The position numbers and the translations under genes were made by a program. 64,000 bases of DNA from the NCBI GenBank assembly GCA_038252405.1, contig JBBSAJ010000004.1, positions 43,097 to 107,096 of the forward strand. Reading direction: 5' to 3'. Origin of the DNA: DATCDE01 sp038252405. GTDB taxonomy: Bacteria; Actinomycetota; Actinomycetes; Prado026. Below, piece by piece: positions 61,283 through 64,000 of this stretch (positions are counted from its first letter, which is position 1; the number at the start of each line of letters is the position of its first letter). A model generated the notes under the pieces. That model was not told the origin of the DNA, searched no databases, and saw nothing but the letters and a program-made list of their open reading frames with translations.

Positions 61283-62188
61283 ATGCCCGAGCTGTCAGCC
61301 CCGGATCTCGAGCCCGCTCGTCTGCACGAGGCGGTGCTCGCCTGGTACGACGACCACGCGCGCGACCTGCCGTGGCGCCGTCCGGGAACTACGGCCTGGG
61401 CCGTCCTGGTCAGCGAGGTCATGCTGCAGCAGACCCCCGTGGAGCGGGTGCAGCCGGTCTTCGCCGCCTGGCTGGACCGCTGGCCCGAGCCGGCCGCGCT
61501 GGCCGCCGACGCCCCCGGCGAGGCGGTGCGGATGTGGGGGCGCCTGGGCTATCCCCGGCGGGCGCTGCGGCTGCACGCGGCGGCGACGGCCTGCGTCCAG
61601 GAGTACGGCGGACGGGTGCCCGACGACGTGACCGCGCTGCGAGCACTGCCGGGCGTCGGCGAGTACACCGCCGCGGCGGTGGCGTCGTTCGCCTTCGCCC
61701 AACGACACGTGGTCCTGGACACCAACGTGCGGCGGGTGCACGCGCGCGTCGTCGGCGGGGTCGCCTTCGAGCCACCCGGTGGGACGACGGCAGCCGAGCG
61801 CCGGGCCGCCGCCGAGCTGCTGCCCGAGCGCCCCGAGGTGGCCGCGCGGTGGGCCGTCGCGGTCATGGAGCTCGGCGCGCTGGTCTGCACGGCCCGCACC
61901 CCCGACTGCGCCCGCTGCCCGGTGTCACGCGAGTGCCACTGGCACCGGGTCGGCCGGCCGGCCTGGACCGGCCCACCACGACGAGGACAGACCTACGACG
62001 GCACCGACCGCCAGGTCCGCGGCCGGCTGCTCGCGGTGCTACGCGACGCCGTGGGCGCCGTCCCTGGCGCGACGTTGGACGCCGTCTGGCCGGACGCCGT
62101 CCAACGCACCCGAGCCCTCGACGGCCTGGTGGCCGACGGCCTCGTCGAACCCCTCCCCGAGAACGAGTACCGCCTGCCCGGAGGGTGA
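61283..62188 (+). CDS. mutY: A/G-specific adenine glycosylase MutY
   Basis: Base-excision enzyme (301 aa) that removes adenine opposite 8-oxoG. Catalytic Glu in SEVMLQQTPVERV, the helix-hairpin-helix ALPGVGEYTAAAVASFAF, catalytic Asp in VVLDTNVRRVHARV, and 4Fe-4S ligands C-X6-C-X2-C-X5-C in CTARTPDCARCPVSREC. There is no NUDIX-type C-terminal domain, usual in actinobacteria. ATG 61283; no clear SD or -10. It converges with clpC. Confidence 0.93.
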   Translation: MPELSAPDLEPARLHEAVLAWYDDHARDLPWRRPGTTAWAVLVSEVMLQQTPVERVQPVFAAWLDRWPEPAALAADAPGEAVRMWGRLGYPRRALRLHAAATACVQEYGGRVPDDVTALRALPGVGEYTAAAVASFAFAQRHVVLDTNVRRVHARVVGGVAFEPPGGTTAAERRAAAELLPERPEVAARWAVAVMELGALVCTARTPDCARCPVSRECHWHRVGRPAWTGPPRRGQTYDGTDRQVRGRLLAVLRDAVGAVPGATLDAVWPDAVQRTRALDGLVADGLVEPLPENEYRLPGG

Positions 62189-62198
62189 CCCCGGGAGA

Positions 62199-64000
62199 TC
62201 AGTCGGAGGTGCCGGCCGTCTCCACGGGCGGGAGGTCGGGCAGCGCGGACTGGACCTCGCCGCTGAAGGTGAAGGCAGCCGACTCGCCCTCGCCCTCGAC
62301 GTCCACGACGACGATCTGGCCGGGCCGCAGCTCGCCGAAGAGGATCTTCTCGGACAGCTGGTCCTCGAGCTCGCGCTGGATGGTCCGGCGCAGCGGCCTG
62401 GCCCCGAGCACCGGGTCGTACCCGCGCTTGGCCAGCAGCTCCTTGGCGGCCGTGGTCAGCTCGATCGCCATGTCCTTGTCCTTCAGCCGATCGTCGAGCT
62501 TGGCCACCATCAGGTCCACGATGGTGACGATCTCGTCCGGGGTCAGCTGGTGGAACACGACGATGTCGTCGATGCGGTTGAGGAATTCCGGCCGGAAGTG
62601 CGACTTCAGCTCCTCCTGCACCTTCGCCTTCATCCGCTCGTAGCCGCTCTGGGTGTCCCCGGAAACGGCGAATCCGAGGTTCTGGCCCTTGGAGATGTCG
62701 CGGGTACCGAGGTTCGTGGTCATGATGATCACGGTGTTCTTGAAGTCGACCACGCGCCCCTGGGCATCGGTGAGCCGACCATCCTCGAGCACCTGCAACA
62801 GCGAGTTGAAGATGTCCGGGTGCGCCTTTTCAATCTCGTCGAACAAGACGACGGAGAACGGCTTGCGACGCACCTTCTCGGTCAGCTGGCCACCCTCTTC
62901 ATAACCCACGTATCCGGGTGGCGAGCCGAACAGCCGGGACACCGTGTGCTTCTCCGAGTACTCGCTCATGTCCAGCTGGATGAGCGCGTCCTCATCGCCG
63001 AACAGGAACTCCGCCAGCGTCTTGGACAGCTCGGTCTTCCCGACGCCCGACGGGCCGGCGAAGATGAAGGACCCACCGGGGCGCTTCGGGTCCTTCAGGC
63101 CGGCCCTGGTCCGCCGGATCGCCTGCGACAGCGAGTGGATCGCCTGCTCCTGGCCGATCACGCGCTTGTGCAGCTCGTCCTCCATGCGCAGCAGCCGCTG
63201 GCTCTCCTCCTCGGTGAGCTTGAACACCGGGATGCCGGTCTGCGTCGCCAGCACCTCGGCGATGAGCTCCTCGTCGACCTCGGCGACGACGTCCATGTCG
63301 CCGGCCTTCCACTCCCTCTCCCGCTGCGCCTTCTCCTGCAGCAGGGTCTTCTCCTTGTCGCGCAGCGCGGCGGCCTTCTCGAAGTCCTGCGCGTCGATCG
63401 CGGACTCCTTCTCCCGGCGCACGCTGGCGATCCGCTCGTCGAACTCACGCAGGTCCGGCGGCGCGGTCATCCGCCGGATCCGCAGCCGCGAGCCGGCCTC
63501 GTCGATCAGGTCGATCGCCTTGTCCGGCAGGAACCGGTCGCTGATGTAGCGGTCGGCCAGGTTGGCGGCCGCCACCAGGGCGCTGTCGGTGATGGACACG
63601 CGGTGGTGCGCCTCGTACCGGTCCCGCAGGCCCTTGAGGATCTCGATGGTGTGCGCGATGGTCGGTTCGGCCACCTGGATGGGCTGGAACCGCCGCTCCA
63701 GGGCGGCGTCCTTCTCCAGGTGCTTGCGGTACTCGTCCAGCGTGGTGGCGCCGATGCAATGCAGTTCGCCCCGTGCCAGCGCAGGCTTCAGCAGGTTGGA
63801 CGCGTCCATCGCGCCATCGCCCTTGCCGGCGCCGATCAGCGTGTGCATCTCGTCGATGAACAGGATGATACCGCCTTCGGCCGAGGTGACTTCCTGCAGC
63901 ACGGCTTTCAGCCGCTCCTCGAATTCGCCGCGGTATTTCGCACCCGCAATCAGCGCACCGAGATCGAGCGAGAGCAGCTTCTTGTCCTTGAGGCTTTCCG
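62199..64000 (-). CDS. clpC: ATP-dependent Clp protease ATPase ClpC, 3' part (chimeric at right edge?)
   Basis: C-terminal 600 residues of a Clp/Hsp100 ATPase; the N-terminus lies past the right edge. From 62199 to about 63700 it is actinobacterial ClpC: UVR domain (SAIDAQDFEKAAALRDKEKT), AAA2 Walker A FAGPSGVGKTELSKTLAEFL, SPPGYVGYEEGG, VVLFDEIEKAHPDIF and GYDPVLGARPLRRTI. From about 63750 to 64000 the protein switches to ClpB-type sequence (IILFIDEMHTLIGAGKGDGA; MDASNLLKPALARGELHCIG) with more ATT, GGT, AAA and GAA codons, as in alphaproteobacteria. The reading frame stays open across the join. Confidence 0.85.
   Translation of the reverse strand, partial: ESLKDKKLLSLDLGALIAGAKYRGEFEERLKAVLQEVTSAEGGIILFIDEMHTLIGAGKGDGAMDASNLLKPALARGELHCIGATTLDEYRKHLEKDAALERRFQPIQVAEPTIAHTIEILKGLRDRYEAHHRVSITDSALVAAANLADRYISDRFLPDKAIDLIDEAGSRLRIRRMTAPPDLREFDERIASVRREKESAIDAQDFEKAAALRDKEKTLLQEKAQREREWKAGDMDVVAEVDEELIAEVLATQTGIPVFKLTEEESQRLLRMEDELHKRVIGQEQAIHSLSQAIRRTRAGLKDPKRPGGSFIFAGPSGVGKTELSKTLAEFLFGDEDALIQLDMSEYSEKHTVSRLFGSPPGYVGYEEGGQLTEKVRRKPFSVVLFDEIEKAHPDIFNSLLQVLEDGRLTDAQGRVVDFKNTVIIMTTNLGTRDISKGQNLGFAVSGDTQSGYERMKAKVQEELKSHFRPEFLNRIDDIVVFHQLTPDEIVTIVDLMVAKLDDRLKDKDMAIELTTAAKELLAKRGYDPVLGARPLRRTIQRELEDQLSEKILFGELRPGQIVVVDVEGEGESAAFTFSGEVQSALPDLPPVETAGTSD

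Overview
The window is 64 kb of very GC-rich, almost gap-free DNA from a high-GC Gram-positive bacterium (Actinomycetota). The evidence is a Rex/menaquinone/complex I gene set, a 32-residue bS22 ribosomal protein, a BldC-like helix-turn-helix gene, an IdeR/DtxR-type iron box, frequent GTG starts and many apparently leaderless genes. Gene order resembles, from memory, two mycobacterial blocks (the ppx-proC-bS22-hem-ccs-men block and the radA-disA-mutY-clpC block). Here the order is that of a non-mycobacterial actinomycete that also carries chemotaxis genes. No tRNA, rRNA, CRISPR array, insertion sequence or phage gene was seen.

Layout. (1) 1-11875, minus: nuoA to nuoL of respiratory complex I; nuoL runs off the left edge. 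A Rex-type operator lies upstream at 12051-12068. (2) 12116-21051: menaquinone synthesis. menG, menD and menC are on minus and menF, menB, menE and menA on plus, with an SDR gene and a small NYN-domain gene. menH is absent from the window. (3) 21074-23228: DoxX protein, a DUF4229 membrane protein, an Lrp/AsnC regulator with a divergent 27-residue ORF, and a small membrane protein. (4) 23248-27230, minus: system II cytochrome c biogenesis (resA, ccdA, resB, ccsB), downstream of hemL and a phosphatase gene. (5) 29329-34878, minus: rex-hemA-hemC-hemD-hemB, with a second Rex-type operator over the rex promoter. (6) 35010-38919: an FTR1 iron permease with a stand-alone cupredoxin lipoprotein under a near-perfect iron box, a glutaredoxin-like protein, an acyl-CoA ligase-like protein and a SerB-type HAD phosphatase. 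(7) 38923-39050: a long palindromic element. (8) 39063-47925, minus: acyltransferase, epimerase, bS22, BldC-like protein, AcuC deacetylase, a MacB-type exporter, proC and putB. (9) 47979-53202: an ABC-2 exporter, a DUF559 protein, a TIM-barrel isomerase, a CBS protein and an ArsB/NhaD-type transporter. (10) 53213-64000: a frameshifted ppx, a Cys-rich protein, radA, disA, cheW-cheR-cheB, a membrane-anchored protein, mutY and clpC (cut by the right edge).

How it works together. Regions 1 to 5 supply one electron-transport chain: NADH dehydrogenase, its quinone, its heme and the machinery that attaches heme to cytochrome c. The two transcription units with Rex-type operators are at either end of this block, so the NADH/NAD+ ratio probably sets both NADH oxidation and heme supply. 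Iron uptake next to the heme operon carries its own iron box.

Cautions. The last 240-300 bases on the right encode ClpB-like sequence with different codon use, joined in frame to actinobacterial ClpC, so the contig end may be chimeric. ppx carries a one-base frameshift that could be real or a sequencing error. Promoter, operator and terminator calls rest on pattern matching by eye.
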